Shown here: piece by piece, positions 25,471 to 34,147 of the stretch | Numbering within the stretch: position 1 is the stretch's first letter | How the letters are laid out: each line of letters opens with the position of its first letter | NCBI GenBank assembly: GCA_965656875.1 | Contig: CBFHMJ010000003.1 | Span: 248,001 to 312,000 of the forward strand | Origin: CBFHMJ01 sp965656875 | Lineage (GTDB): Bacteria > Pseudomonadota > Gammaproteobacteria > Enterobacterales > Alteromonadaceae | Direction: 5' to 3' | DNA: 64,000 bases | Made by a program: the position numbers and the translations under genes | Notes under the pieces: model-generated | Told to the model about the DNA's origin: nothing | The model's database searches: none | What the model saw: the letters and a program-made list of their open reading frames with translations, nothing else

Positions 25471-27080
25471 GTGGTTTGCTCCTGTTCCATGAGATTAGGA
25501 TGGCTTTTTAACGATTTAAACAGCGTTTTGAAGTAACTGACCCGGTGATCATGGTTGTTGGTATTTTTCACGCAGTTGTAGCACAAATCCAGTGTTTGAT
25601 CGGACTCCTCAGGTACTTGCTTGTTTTCAACCGCTTTCATCATGGCCTGCATCAGATTTAATACGATATTCATATTTTGCGGTGCGAAAGAGAGTCCTTC
25701 ACGAAAATATCGGAATGCAGCCAAAAACTCCTGTTGCTTGAATAGTTTAAGACCCTGCAAATTATATTTCTGTGCTTTATCAGGGTTATTATCAGTTAGA
25801 ATGATGTGTGGTCTTTTCAAATAATTTTCGCGAAGCAGCATGATGTGTTCCTGGTCTGGCAGGATCGTATGGGAAAAAATCAGTTCTTCCATCACGTAGC
25901 GATAGGGGCGAGTATCCTGACTATCCAGTACATCTTTCGCTTTTGCCAACATTTTAAATGCTTCTTCTTCTCGTTCTGTTTTTGAGAGGAAAATACCGGA
26001 ATGGAGATGAAGGATAGCGGGCAATAATGGATCATGCGGGTAAAACGCAGCACCATTTTTTACGGTATTTTTAAACTCCTGAACATTTCTTCGTCCTTGT
26101 GGGCCTTTTAACTCGAGGCTACATAGCAATAAAGATCGTGAGAGTTTTACAAAGTCAGGTACGTCAGAAGGCGAACGTTCAACATGCATTGACATCAGTC
26201 TTCGGTATGCCCTGAAAGCTCCTTCAACATCTCCGGTGGATAAGGATAATTGTCCTGCGAGTCGTTGACGCCATTCTGATGTTCCATTGATATCGTTTGC
26301 TTCTTTGATTATTTTTGCGGCGTCTTCATGCTGTCCTGAATTTAAGAGTGACTCGATTTTGATGTCCCAGGCCATTAAATCGAAACGATTTTTACCAATG
26401 ATCATGTCAGCGAGTTCAATGGCTTTTTCGTAGTTTCCTGAGTAGAGCTCACATTTAGCGAGGCCTGAAATGGCCCAACTGACAGGCCTGTCTTGCAACA
26501 CTTCGGCGTATATTGTCCGGGCAACACTGATGAGTCCGGTGTGTAGTAAACAGTCAGCTTTGATTTTTATGCAATCTGCTTTGTAGCGACTGTTCGCGGT
26601 AATTAACTCATCACAGGCTGAAATTGCTTTACGATAGTTCTTCCTGTTGAGGGCGAGGTTGATGGGTTTAATTGCTTCTTTTCTAATGTATATTTTGTCT
26701 AATCTGGATTTTAATGTTGACTTTGTAAAAGGCTTTGCAAGATACTCATCAGGTCGGTAAGCAAGTGCGCCTGCGACCATATCTGTGGAGGTTTCTGCTG
26801 TAACCATAATTACTATGGTGTCCTTCCGAAGAATTTCCTTGTTAGAGAGTTCTTCAAGAACCTGGAGTCCATTTGGGCCATCTCCGAGGTTGAAGTCAAT
26901 CAGAAGTATGTCGTGTTTTACTTCCTGATAAAGTTCAATTGCCTCTTTACCATCACTGGCCTGATCAATATGGTTTGCACCTAACAGAATCAGCATTTGT
27001 TTCAATGAAGTTCTGAATTGCGCGAAGTCATCTGCAATGAGAAATGTTTTTTCTTTATAACGATTCAGGCTGCTATTCAT
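25467..27080 (-). CDS. response regulator with receiver and TPR-like repeats
   Basis: This 537-residue protein has an N-terminal receiver domain (about 12-130) with D17/D18 (IADDF), phospho-acceptor D62 (LLIDFNLGDG), the Thr of MVTAET near 95 and K117 (LAKPF). The rest is helical tetratricopeptide-like repeats, for example AISGLAKCELYSGNYEKAIE and AFRYFREGLSFAPQNMNIVL. No DNA-binding or enzymatic output is visible, so output is by protein-protein contact. It is the first gene of the leftward operon with the sensor-less kinase. Confidence 0.9.
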   Translation of the reverse strand: MNSSLNRYKEKTFLIADDFAQFRTSLKQMLILLGANHIDQASDGKEAIELYQEVKHDILLIDFNLGDGPNGLQVLEELSNKEILRKDTIVIMVTAETSTDMVAGALAYRPDEYLAKPFTKSTLKSRLDKIYIRKEAIKPINLALNRKNYRKAISACDELITANSRYKADCIKIKADCLLHTGLISVARTIYAEVLQDRPVSWAISGLAKCELYSGNYEKAIELADMIIGKNRFDLMAWDIKIESLLNSGQHEDAAKIIKEANDINGTSEWRQRLAGQLSLSTGDVEGAFRAYRRLMSMHVERSPSDVPDFVKLSRSLLLCSLELKGPQGRRNVQEFKNTVKNGAAFYPHDPLLPAILHLHSGIFLSKTEREEEAFKMLAKAKDVLDSQDTRPYRYVMEELIFSHTILPDQEHIMLLRENYLKRPHIILTDNNPDKAQKYNLQGLKLFKQQEFLAAFRYFREGLSFAPQNMNIVLNLMQAMMKAVENKQVPEESDQTLDLCYNCVKNTNNHDHRVSYFKTLFKSLKSHPNLMEQEQTT

Positions 27081-27416
27081 TGACCGAGTTTCGTAATGTG
27101 GACACTAAATGGATACAATCTAACACATAAATACCTCACTGTGGGTACTAAGTGTTGATTAGATAAGCGTTTACTGCAAATTATTTAACCGAAATACTGT
27201 TAAAAAGCAAAAAACAAGGTTATGTTTATTTGGTTACAGTAAGTGAATAAAGTATTAAATAAATGTCTGATTTGTATTGCTTAAGTGATAAAAAAGAAAA
27301 TATTATATAAATATTTTTATGCGCATTATATAAAATAGCTACAATTTCTATTCTGGTTAGCATAGACTCTGTAGCAGTTTGAATTCTTCAGATAAAAGTA
27401 CATTAAGTAGTCAATT
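27081..27416. other. 336-base AT-rich region between divergent operons
   Basis: Very AT-rich and non-coding, it separates the leftward receiver-TPR operon from cysB and must hold both promoters. No clear -35/-10 pair stands out. Confidence 0.4.
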
Positions 27417-28394
27417 ATGAAATTACAACAGCTTCGATACATAGTTGAGGTGTTGAACCACAACCTGAATGTGTCAGCAACTGCAGAAAGCTTATACACT
27501 TCTCAGCCAGGGATCAGTAAGCAGGTGAGAATGTTGGAGGATGAGTTAGGCGTTCAAATCTTTGGACGAAGTGGCAAACATCTGACTCATGTTACATCAG
27601 CTGGTCGTGATGTAATTGATATTTCACTGGAAATCCTGGCTAAAGTTGAAAGTATCAAATCGGTCGCGAAAGAACATACGTTACCTGACCAGGGTAAATT
27701 AAATATTGCGACAACACATACACAAGCCCGTTACGCACTGCCGGATGTTATTAAAGGTTTTATAAAGAGCTATCCGAAAGTGTCTCTTCATATGCATCAG
27801 GGGACTCCGCAGCAAATTAGTGATGCGGCGGCACGAGGCGATGCAGACTTTGCGATTGCAACCGAAGCATTACATCTTTATACCGATTTGGTGATGCTGC
27901 CTTGCTATCACTGGAGTCGTAGTATTATTGTTCCACCGGATCATCCGTTGGCGAAAAAAGGTAATCGGATTACGATTGAAGATGTTGCTCAATTCCCATT
28001 AGTGACTTACGTATTTGGTTTCACAGGTCGTTCTGAGCTGGATAAAGCATTCAGTGATAAAGGGCTTGATCCTAAGATCGTTTTCACTGCAACCGATGCT
28101 GACGTCATCAAAACGTATGTTCGTCTGGGATTGGGTGTTGGTGTTATCGCATCAATGGCACTTGATCATCAGCATGATTCCGATTTAGTTGAAATCAACG
28201 CCAGTCATCTGTTTGATTTGAGTACGACGAAGATTGGTTTCCGCAAAGGTACATTCCTACGTGGTTACATGTATGACTTTATCGAACGATTTGCGCCGCA
28301 TTTGACGCGTGACATTGTAGAAAGAGCATGTTTGATGCGTAGCCAGGAAGATGTTGATCGCTTGTTTGAAGGTGTAAATCTGCCAACACGATGA
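27417..28394 (+). CDS. cysB: LysR-type regulator CysB
   Basis: These 325 residues match CysB from the start: MKLQQLRYIVEVLNHNLNVS, the HTH with YTSQPGISKQVRMLEDELG, FGRSGKHLT, and the effector domain with IATTHTQARYALP and the TDADVIKTYVRLGLGVGVIA segment. CysB activates sulfate assimilation and cysteine genes with N-acetylserine or O-acetylserine as inducer. The neighbouring convergent gene degrades serine, the cysteine precursor. A terminator shared by both follows. Confidence 0.96.
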   Translation: MKLQQLRYIVEVLNHNLNVSATAESLYTSQPGISKQVRMLEDELGVQIFGRSGKHLTHVTSAGRDVIDISLEILAKVESIKSVAKEHTLPDQGKLNIATTHTQARYALPDVIKGFIKSYPKVSLHMHQGTPQQISDAAARGDADFAIATEALHLYTDLVMLPCYHWSRSIIVPPDHPLAKKGNRITIEDVAQFPLVTYVFGFTGRSELDKAFSDKGLDPKIVFTATDADVIKTYVRLGLGVGVIASMALDHQHDSDLVEINASHLFDLSTTKIGFRKGTFLRGYMYDFIERFAPHLTRDIVERACLMRSQEDVDRLFEGVNLPTR

Positions 28395-28425
28395 GCGAAC
28401 AGAATAAGAATTGAGTTTAATAAAG

Positions 28426-28451
28426 AAAAACCCGAGCCTGGCTCGGGTTTT
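28426..28451. terminator. bidirectional rho-independent terminator
   Basis: AAAAACCCGAGCC / GGCTCGGGTTTT, a strong GC stem with T-runs, between cysB and the convergent serine deaminase. Confidence 0.92.
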
Positions 28452-28479
28452 CTATTTTAGTGAGATAACGTTTTACGCA

Positions 28480-29853
28480 TCAACACTCGATAATATTAAC
28501 GGCCAGGCCACCGCGAGCAGTTTCTTTATACTTGCTCTTCATATCATTCCCTGTATCCCACATAGTTTTGATAACTTTATCCAGTGATACCTTTTGCTCG
28601 CCACTGCCGCGTAATGCAATGCGTGCGGCATTAATAGCTTTTATCGCCCCCATCGCATTGCGTTCAATACAAGGCACTTGCACCAAACCACCAACAGGAT
28701 CACAGGTTAGTCCCAGGTTATGCTCCATGCCGATTTCTGCGGCGTTTTCAACCTGACTGACACTACCTCCCATGATTTCAGCCAGCGCACCAGCCGCCAT
28801 TGAACAGGCAACACCGACTTCCCCCTGACAACCGACTTCAGCGCCTGATATCGATGCATTCTTTTTATACAGAATACCAATCGCGGCAGCAGTTAACAGG
28901 TAGCGATGAACAATATGTTCGTCAGCTTTTTTGATGAACTGGTCATAATACTTCAGAACAGCAGGAATGATCCCGGCAGCGCCATTGGTTGGTGCAGTAA
29001 CGACACGACCACCTGCTGCGTTTTCTTCGTTAACCGCCAGTGCGTACAGATTGACCCAGTCCATAATCTGCAATGGGTCATTGGATTGTTCACAGCTCAG
29101 GCGACGAAACAGGCTGGGTGCGCGGCGTTTAACTTTCAGACCACCAGGAAGAATGCCTTCGGTACGAATACCTTTATCAATGCACTTTTCCATAGTTTCC
29201 CAGATGCTGTTCAGACGTGCTTCGACTTCGGTCTTTGGCAGTTGTGTCTTTTCGTTTTCCATCATCAGTGACGGAATGCTAAGCCCTTGTTCTTCACATG
29301 TTTTTAGTAGTTCCTGGGCTGTTTCAAATGGGAAAGGACAGGGATGTTCTTCCTGCTTTTTCTCTGCATCCGATTTAGCCTGTGCGAAATCTTCGGCTTT
29401 AATGATGAACCCACCACCAATTGAATACCAGGCGGTTTCTACTAACACAGTTTCGCCATTGTATGCTTTCAGGATCATGCCATTAGCATGTTCAGGTAAT
29501 GACTTTCTGCGATTGTAGACAATGGCTGTTTTACGCGGGAATTTAACCGGGTTTCCATACAAATCAATCGCTTCATCCTGGGCGATTTTTCTCAGTATCT
29601 CGGGGACTAAATCGGTATCAAGGGTTTCAGGTTCATAACCTGAAAATCCCAGAACAATAGCTGTTCCTGAGCCGTGACCGATACCAGTCTGCCCAAGAGA
29701 GCCATACAATTCGGCTTTCAATTCGGTTACTTCATCAACCAGAGAAGCTTCTTTCAGTTCTGCAATGAACTGATTTGCAGCACGCATTGGGCCAACTGTG
29801 TGTGAACTGGATGGTCCGATGCCAATGCTGAACATATCAAAAACACTGATCAT
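28480..29853 (-). CDS. sdaA: L-serine ammonia-lyase (iron-sulfur)
   Basis: This 457-residue single-chain enzyme begins MISVFDMFSIGIGPSSSHTVG. The C-terminal catalytic domain has ISGAEVGCQGEVGVACSMAAG and GLTCDPVGGLVQVPCIERN, which hold the cysteines of the oxygen-labile 4Fe-4S cluster. It turns L-serine into pyruvate and ammonia. SdaA and SdaB are not separable by eye, so the symbol marks the family. It has its own upstream region (29854-30130), in which no further gene is seen. Confidence 0.95.
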   Translation of the reverse strand: MISVFDMFSIGIGPSSSHTVGPMRAANQFIAELKEASLVDEVTELKAELYGSLGQTGIGHGSGTAIVLGFSGYEPETLDTDLVPEILRKIAQDEAIDLYGNPVKFPRKTAIVYNRRKSLPEHANGMILKAYNGETVLVETAWYSIGGGFIIKAEDFAQAKSDAEKKQEEHPCPFPFETAQELLKTCEEQGLSIPSLMMENEKTQLPKTEVEARLNSIWETMEKCIDKGIRTEGILPGGLKVKRRAPSLFRRLSCEQSNDPLQIMDWVNLYALAVNEENAAGGRVVTAPTNGAAGIIPAVLKYYDQFIKKADEHIVHRYLLTAAAIGILYKKNASISGAEVGCQGEVGVACSMAAGALAEIMGGSVSQVENAAEIGMEHNLGLTCDPVGGLVQVPCIERNAMGAIKAINAARIALRGSGEQKVSLDKVIKTMWDTGNDMKSKYKETARGGLAVNIIEC

Positions 29854-30130
29854 AAGTTGACAGGTTTTCCTTAATGATGGCTATTCAGAGAGAAAACACG
29901 GGCCACGTCAGGAACAATATCTTGTACGAGCCAGGTATCTCTGAAGGGTTGGTCTAACAAAGCCGGAATCTTAGCTCAGGTTTTTAGATTAATTAAGATA
30001 TATTTTAGCTGGTCGGTGCTGATTTGATTATTAGAAGATTTTTTAATTTAGCTCATGTGAATATAACGGGGTCAAACTTCTCCATAATACAGGAGGTTAG
30101 CGAAAGGCGGGTGTTTAAAGAAGAAGCGCG

Positions 30131-30694
30131 CTACTGAATTTGCTTTATCAAATCGTTTAGCATTACTGCAGTTACACCCCAGATCATTTTGTCATGCCAG
30201 GGCATAAAGTGAACATTGTAATGGCGGCGGGATTTCTGAACACGTAACTGATGTCGGTTTTCCCGTTGCAAAAAATGCTTGATTGGCACCTCAAATACAT
30301 CGCTGACTTCGTTTTCATCAATCGTAATTGAATAGTCAGCATCGACAAATCCTACAAATGGCTGAACCATGTAATTCGATGTGGTGTGATATTGGTTAAG
30401 TCGTCCAATAATATTGATTCGCTCGGCATCAATGCCTATCTCTTCTGCAGTTTCTCGTAGCGCAGCGGCTTGCGGGGAAGAATCTGCCATTTCTATCCGA
30501 CCACCCGGAAAGCTTATTTGTCCTGGGTGGTGTTTAAGATGCAGCGCTCTTTGAGTGAAGACGATATTTAGCTGATTATTGCGCTCAACCATAGGTATCA
30601 ACACGGCCGCCTGTTTCATATTCTTGCCAAACAGTGGGCGAGTAGATAATACGGGTTTTAATTGAAATCGCGCATGAAAATCAGCTGAATTCAT
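30131..30694 (-). CDS. nudL: Nudix hydrolase, CoA pyrophosphatase NudL type
   Basis: In this 187-residue protein the NudL region LKHHPGQISFPGGR leads into the Nudix box, ending AALRETAEEIGI. The first acidic residue of the box is Asp rather than Glu, as in NudL proteins. Members cleave CoA and related nucleoside diphosphates. The start overlaps the end of pabB by 14 bases, so the two are translated as a pair; NudL following an ADC synthase is a common gammaproteobacterial arrangement. Confidence 0.92.
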   Translation of the reverse strand: MNSADFHARFQLKPVLSTRPLFGKNMKQAAVLIPMVERNNQLNIVFTQRALHLKHHPGQISFPGGRIEMADSSPQAAALRETAEEIGIDAERINIIGRLNQYHTTSNYMVQPFVGFVDADYSITIDENEVSDVFEVPIKHFLQRENRHQLRVQKSRRHYNVHFMPWHDKMIWGVTAVMLNDLIKQIQ

Positions 30695-32171
30695 AATCTG
30701 ATGATACTTCTTCCAGTACAGGTAAGATTTTATTTACTTTATCGAAAGTTTCTCGGTATTCACTGTCAACGGTTGAATCGTGGACAATGCCACCGCCAGC
30801 CCAGCAATAGATTTGCTGGTTGTAGCAAGCCAGCGTTCGGATAGTGATGCTGGTATCCATATTACCGCAGGCACTGATGTAACCAATCGAACCACAATAA
30901 ACCGTTCGTCTGGTCGGTTCAAGTTCCTCGATAATTTCCATCGCCCTTATTTTAGGCGCTCCGGTAATTGAACCACCGGGGAATGCCGCTCTTATCAGGT
31001 CAGTTGCATGATTTTCTTCGTCTAATTCACCAACTACTGTACTAACCAGATGATGAACCGCAGGAAAACTTTCTACTGCAAATAATTCGGGAACTTTTAC
31101 GCTGCCGGGTTTACTGACGCGACTGATATCATTGCGGAGCAAATCAACAATCATGACATTCTCAGCCTGATCTTTTTTGGATGCTCGGAGTTGCTGTGCC
31201 AGTCGAGCATCTTCTTCAGGGTTTTTACCGCGAGGAAGGGTTCCTTTTATCGGCTTGGTTTGTATTTGTTCACCCTGAAGCTGGATAAAACGTTCTGGTG
31301 AAATACTTAGTACGCTGAAGTCATCGAATCGCAGAAAACCTGAAAAAGGTGCTTTGTTATGCTGCCGTAGTTTAATGTAAGCCGCATATTCGTCACCCGT
31401 GTAACCCGCTGTAAATCGTTGTGTCAGATTGATTTGATAGCAATCTCCATCCAGCAGGTAATCTTTTATACGAGAGAACTTTGCGCTGTATTCGTCAAAG
31501 TTCATGTTTGATTGCCAACTGGACGTCAATGAAAATGCAGAACGCTCGGTGACTGGCGGTGATGTGAACAGTGAACGAATATCAGTAAAGGTTTGCGGTT
31601 CATCAGCATGATAAATCAGCCAGGTTTCATGGGTTTGGTTATCAATGACAATGGCATGGTCATAGATCCCGACAGCCATTTCCGGTAAAGGCACATCGTT
31701 ACGAGCAGTGGCGGGTAGATTTTCAAAATACCGACCTAAATCATAAGAGAAATAACCTACTGCACCGCCTGTAAAGGGCAAATGTGTTTTAGGCTTTTGA
31801 GTGGATAGGCGTGTCGATATGTGGTGTTGAATCAGTGATAACGGATCGTCATCAGAGTAACTGATGTCGTTGTCCTGCGTGATTTTAGTGACACCTTCTT
31901 TGGTCTCAAAGGTCACAAGTGGAGAAGATACAAGTATATCGAAACGACTGTCTGGATGATGACTGTCTGCGGAATCAAGCAGCATGGACCACGGCGTGTC
32001 AGCGAACGCAGAAAAAACCGCTACAGTATCTACTTTCTGATCGGAAAGCTTTTCTATAAAAACGTGTTCTGGCATCAGGGAATAATATGAATAATTCTCG
32101 AAAAAACCGCTTGAATCTGTGGTAGCCAGCGGTACCTGAGTGTCTCTGAATTTGGTGTTGGAGATTATCAT
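30681..32171 (-). CDS. pabB: aminodeoxychorismate synthase component I
   Basis: This 496-residue chorismate-binding enzyme has the PabB-specific PIKGTLPRG with its active-site lysine, then VMIVDLLRNDISRV, FPGGSITGAPKIRAMEII and GSIGYI. It aminates chorismate to 4-amino-4-deoxychorismate for folate synthesis, with ammonia from a PabA partner not present here. The PIKGT motif separates it from anthranilate synthase TrpE, which has PIAGT. Confidence 0.94.
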   Translation of the reverse strand: MIISNTKFRDTQVPLATTDSSGFFENYSYYSLMPEHVFIEKLSDQKVDTVAVFSAFADTPWSMLLDSADSHHPDSRFDILVSSPLVTFETKEGVTKITQDNDISYSDDDPLSLIQHHISTRLSTQKPKTHLPFTGGAVGYFSYDLGRYFENLPATARNDVPLPEMAVGIYDHAIVIDNQTHETWLIYHADEPQTFTDIRSLFTSPPVTERSAFSLTSSWQSNMNFDEYSAKFSRIKDYLLDGDCYQINLTQRFTAGYTGDEYAAYIKLRQHNKAPFSGFLRFDDFSVLSISPERFIQLQGEQIQTKPIKGTLPRGKNPEEDARLAQQLRASKKDQAENVMIVDLLRNDISRVSKPGSVKVPELFAVESFPAVHHLVSTVVGELDEENHATDLIRAAFPGGSITGAPKIRAMEIIEELEPTRRTVYCGSIGYISACGNMDTSITIRTLACYNQQIYCWAGGGIVHDSTVDSEYRETFDKVNKILPVLEEVSSDYEFS

Positions 32172-32491
32172 ATTCCTTTAGGAGAGACGAGAATTAAAAC
32201 CATATGGATTATATCTGACACAGATAGTGTAAATGTTGAGCGACTTTCAGCCGTTGACTGTTAACGCATTCCGTCAATCAGGCATGAATTTGATTTTTTA
32301 CCAATTTTTGACGGATAAAGTGTATATGTTGCGATTAATTCCTGTGTCAGAGGGTTCTGAACTATTTCATCTGGTTGCTATATCTATATAATTGCCATTA
32401 CTCCGCAAACCAGCCTCTCAGAAAAAGCAGGATTTGTTAAAGAGACAAATCGAACTGTAGTTGGGGCATTACTAACTCAGGAAAGTATCCA
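32172..32491. other. 320-base region between divergent pabB and fumarase
   Basis: No gene or clear repeat. Promoters for both directions are expected here; none can be pinned down with confidence. Confidence 0.4.
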
Positions 32492-34021
32492 ATGACTGTT
32501 ATTCGCCAACAGGATTTCATCGATAGCATCGAAGATGCATTGCAATATATTTCTTTTTATCACCCTTTAGATTTTGTTCAGGCGCTTGAAAAAGCATACA
32601 GCAAAGAACAAAACCCGGCGGCCAAAGATGCGATTGCACAAATCCTGATTAATTCTCGTATGTCTGCCGAAGGACATCGTCCGATTTGTCAGGACACCGG
32701 GATCGTAACGTGTTTTGTGAAAGTCGGTATGGATGTAACCTGGGACAAAACGGACATGACGGTTCAGGATATGGTCGATGAAGGTACACGTCGAGCGTAT
32801 CAGAATAAAGATAACCCGTTACGTGCTTCAATTGTTGCTGACCCGGCAGGCGCAAGAAAGAACACACGCGACAATGCTCCGGCTGTTCTACACCTGGACA
32901 TGGTTAAAGGTGACAAGGTTGAAGTGATGATCGCAGCTAAAGGCGGCGGTTCTGAGAACAAAACGAAGATGGTTATGTTGAACCCGTCTGATTCAATTGC
33001 AGACTGGGTTGAGAAAACATTACCAACCATGGGGGCAGGCTGGTGTCCTCCTGGCATGTTAGGTATTGGTATTGGTGGTACGGCTGAAAAAGCAGCGGTA
33101 CTGGCAAAAGAAGCACTGATGGAACCTGTAGATATTCAGGAGCTAATAGAAAAGGGTGCTGAAACGGCTGAAGAAAAACTGCGTCTTGAGATTTTCGACC
33201 GTGCTAATGGCACAGGCATCGGCGCTCAGGGCTTAGGCGGTTTGACAACCGTTGTTGATATCAAAATTAAAACTGCACCAACACACGCAGCATCAAAACC
33301 AGTGGTTATGATCCCGAATTGTGCGGCAACTCGCCATGCTCACTTCACTCTTGATGGTAGTGGCCCGGCTGATTTAACACCGCCTTCGATTGATGAATGG
33401 CCAGAAGTTACCTGGGAAGTGGGTGAAAATGTGCGTCGTGTCAATGTTGATGATGTCACGAAAGAAGAAATGAAAACCTGGAAGGCTGGTGATACCGTGT
33501 TGTTGTCCGGTAAAATTTTGACTGGTCGTGATGCAGCGCACAAGCGCATTCAGGAATACATGAGTCGTGGTGAAGCATTACCGAACGGTGTTGATTTCAA
33601 TGGCCGCTTTATTTACTACGTAGGTCCGGTAGATGCTGTTGGTGATGAAGTGGTTGGTCCTGCAGGCCCGACAACATCAACACGTATGGATAAATTTACC
33701 GATATGATGCTGGCTGAAACAGGCTTGATGGGCATGATCGGTAAAGCAGAACGTGGTCCGGCAACCGTAGACAGCATCAAGAACCATGAAGCGGTTTATC
33801 TGATGGCGGTTGGTGGTGCGGCTTACCTTGTTGCAAAGGCAATCAAACAAGCAAAAGTGGTTGCGTTTGAAGATCTGGGTATGGAAGCAATCTATGAATT
33901 TGAAGTGAAAGACATGCCTGTTACGGTTGCAGTAGACAGCCAGGGAACTAACGTTCACCAAACTGGCCCGGCGATCTGGAAAGCGAATATTGAAGAGCTG
34001 GACGCTAAGTTAAAACAATAA
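32492..34021 (+). CDS. fumA: class I (iron-sulfur) fumarate hydratase
   Basis: This 509-residue protein has the N-terminal alpha and C-terminal beta domains of class I fumarases in one chain. The cluster cysteines are in RPICQDTGI, GAGWCPPGM and MIPNCAATRH. GPTTSTRMDKF and the YLVAKAIK region lie in the beta domain. It hydrates fumarate to malate in the TCA cycle and is oxygen-sensitive, unlike FumC. It forms a single-gene unit with a strong terminator. Confidence 0.95.
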   Translation: MTVIRQQDFIDSIEDALQYISFYHPLDFVQALEKAYSKEQNPAAKDAIAQILINSRMSAEGHRPICQDTGIVTCFVKVGMDVTWDKTDMTVQDMVDEGTRRAYQNKDNPLRASIVADPAGARKNTRDNAPAVLHLDMVKGDKVEVMIAAKGGGSENKTKMVMLNPSDSIADWVEKTLPTMGAGWCPPGMLGIGIGGTAEKAAVLAKEALMEPVDIQELIEKGAETAEEKLRLEIFDRANGTGIGAQGLGGLTTVVDIKIKTAPTHAASKPVVMIPNCAATRHAHFTLDGSGPADLTPPSIDEWPEVTWEVGENVRRVNVDDVTKEEMKTWKAGDTVLLSGKILTGRDAAHKRIQEYMSRGEALPNGVDFNGRFIYYVGPVDAVGDEVVGPAGPTTSTRMDKFTDMMLAETGLMGMIGKAERGPATVDSIKNHEAVYLMAVGGAAYLVAKAIKQAKVVAFEDLGMEAIYEFEVKDMPVTVAVDSQGTNVHQTGPAIWKANIEELDAKLKQ

Positions 34022-34086
34022 AAACAATCGGCAGGACTATCACTTAGACTGACGTCAAACTCTGGTGCTAAGTTGTAACCTGCCAT

Positions 34087-34117
34087 AAAACCCCGGCTCA
34101 TGCGACCGGGGTTTTTT
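34087..34117 (+). terminator. fumarase rho-independent terminator
   Basis: AAAACCCCGG / CCGGGGTTTTTT with a 9-base loop, 65 bases after the fumarase stop. Confidence 0.92.
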
Positions 34118-34147
34118 ATGGGGAGTAGACCCTGAACGGAGCAAATA

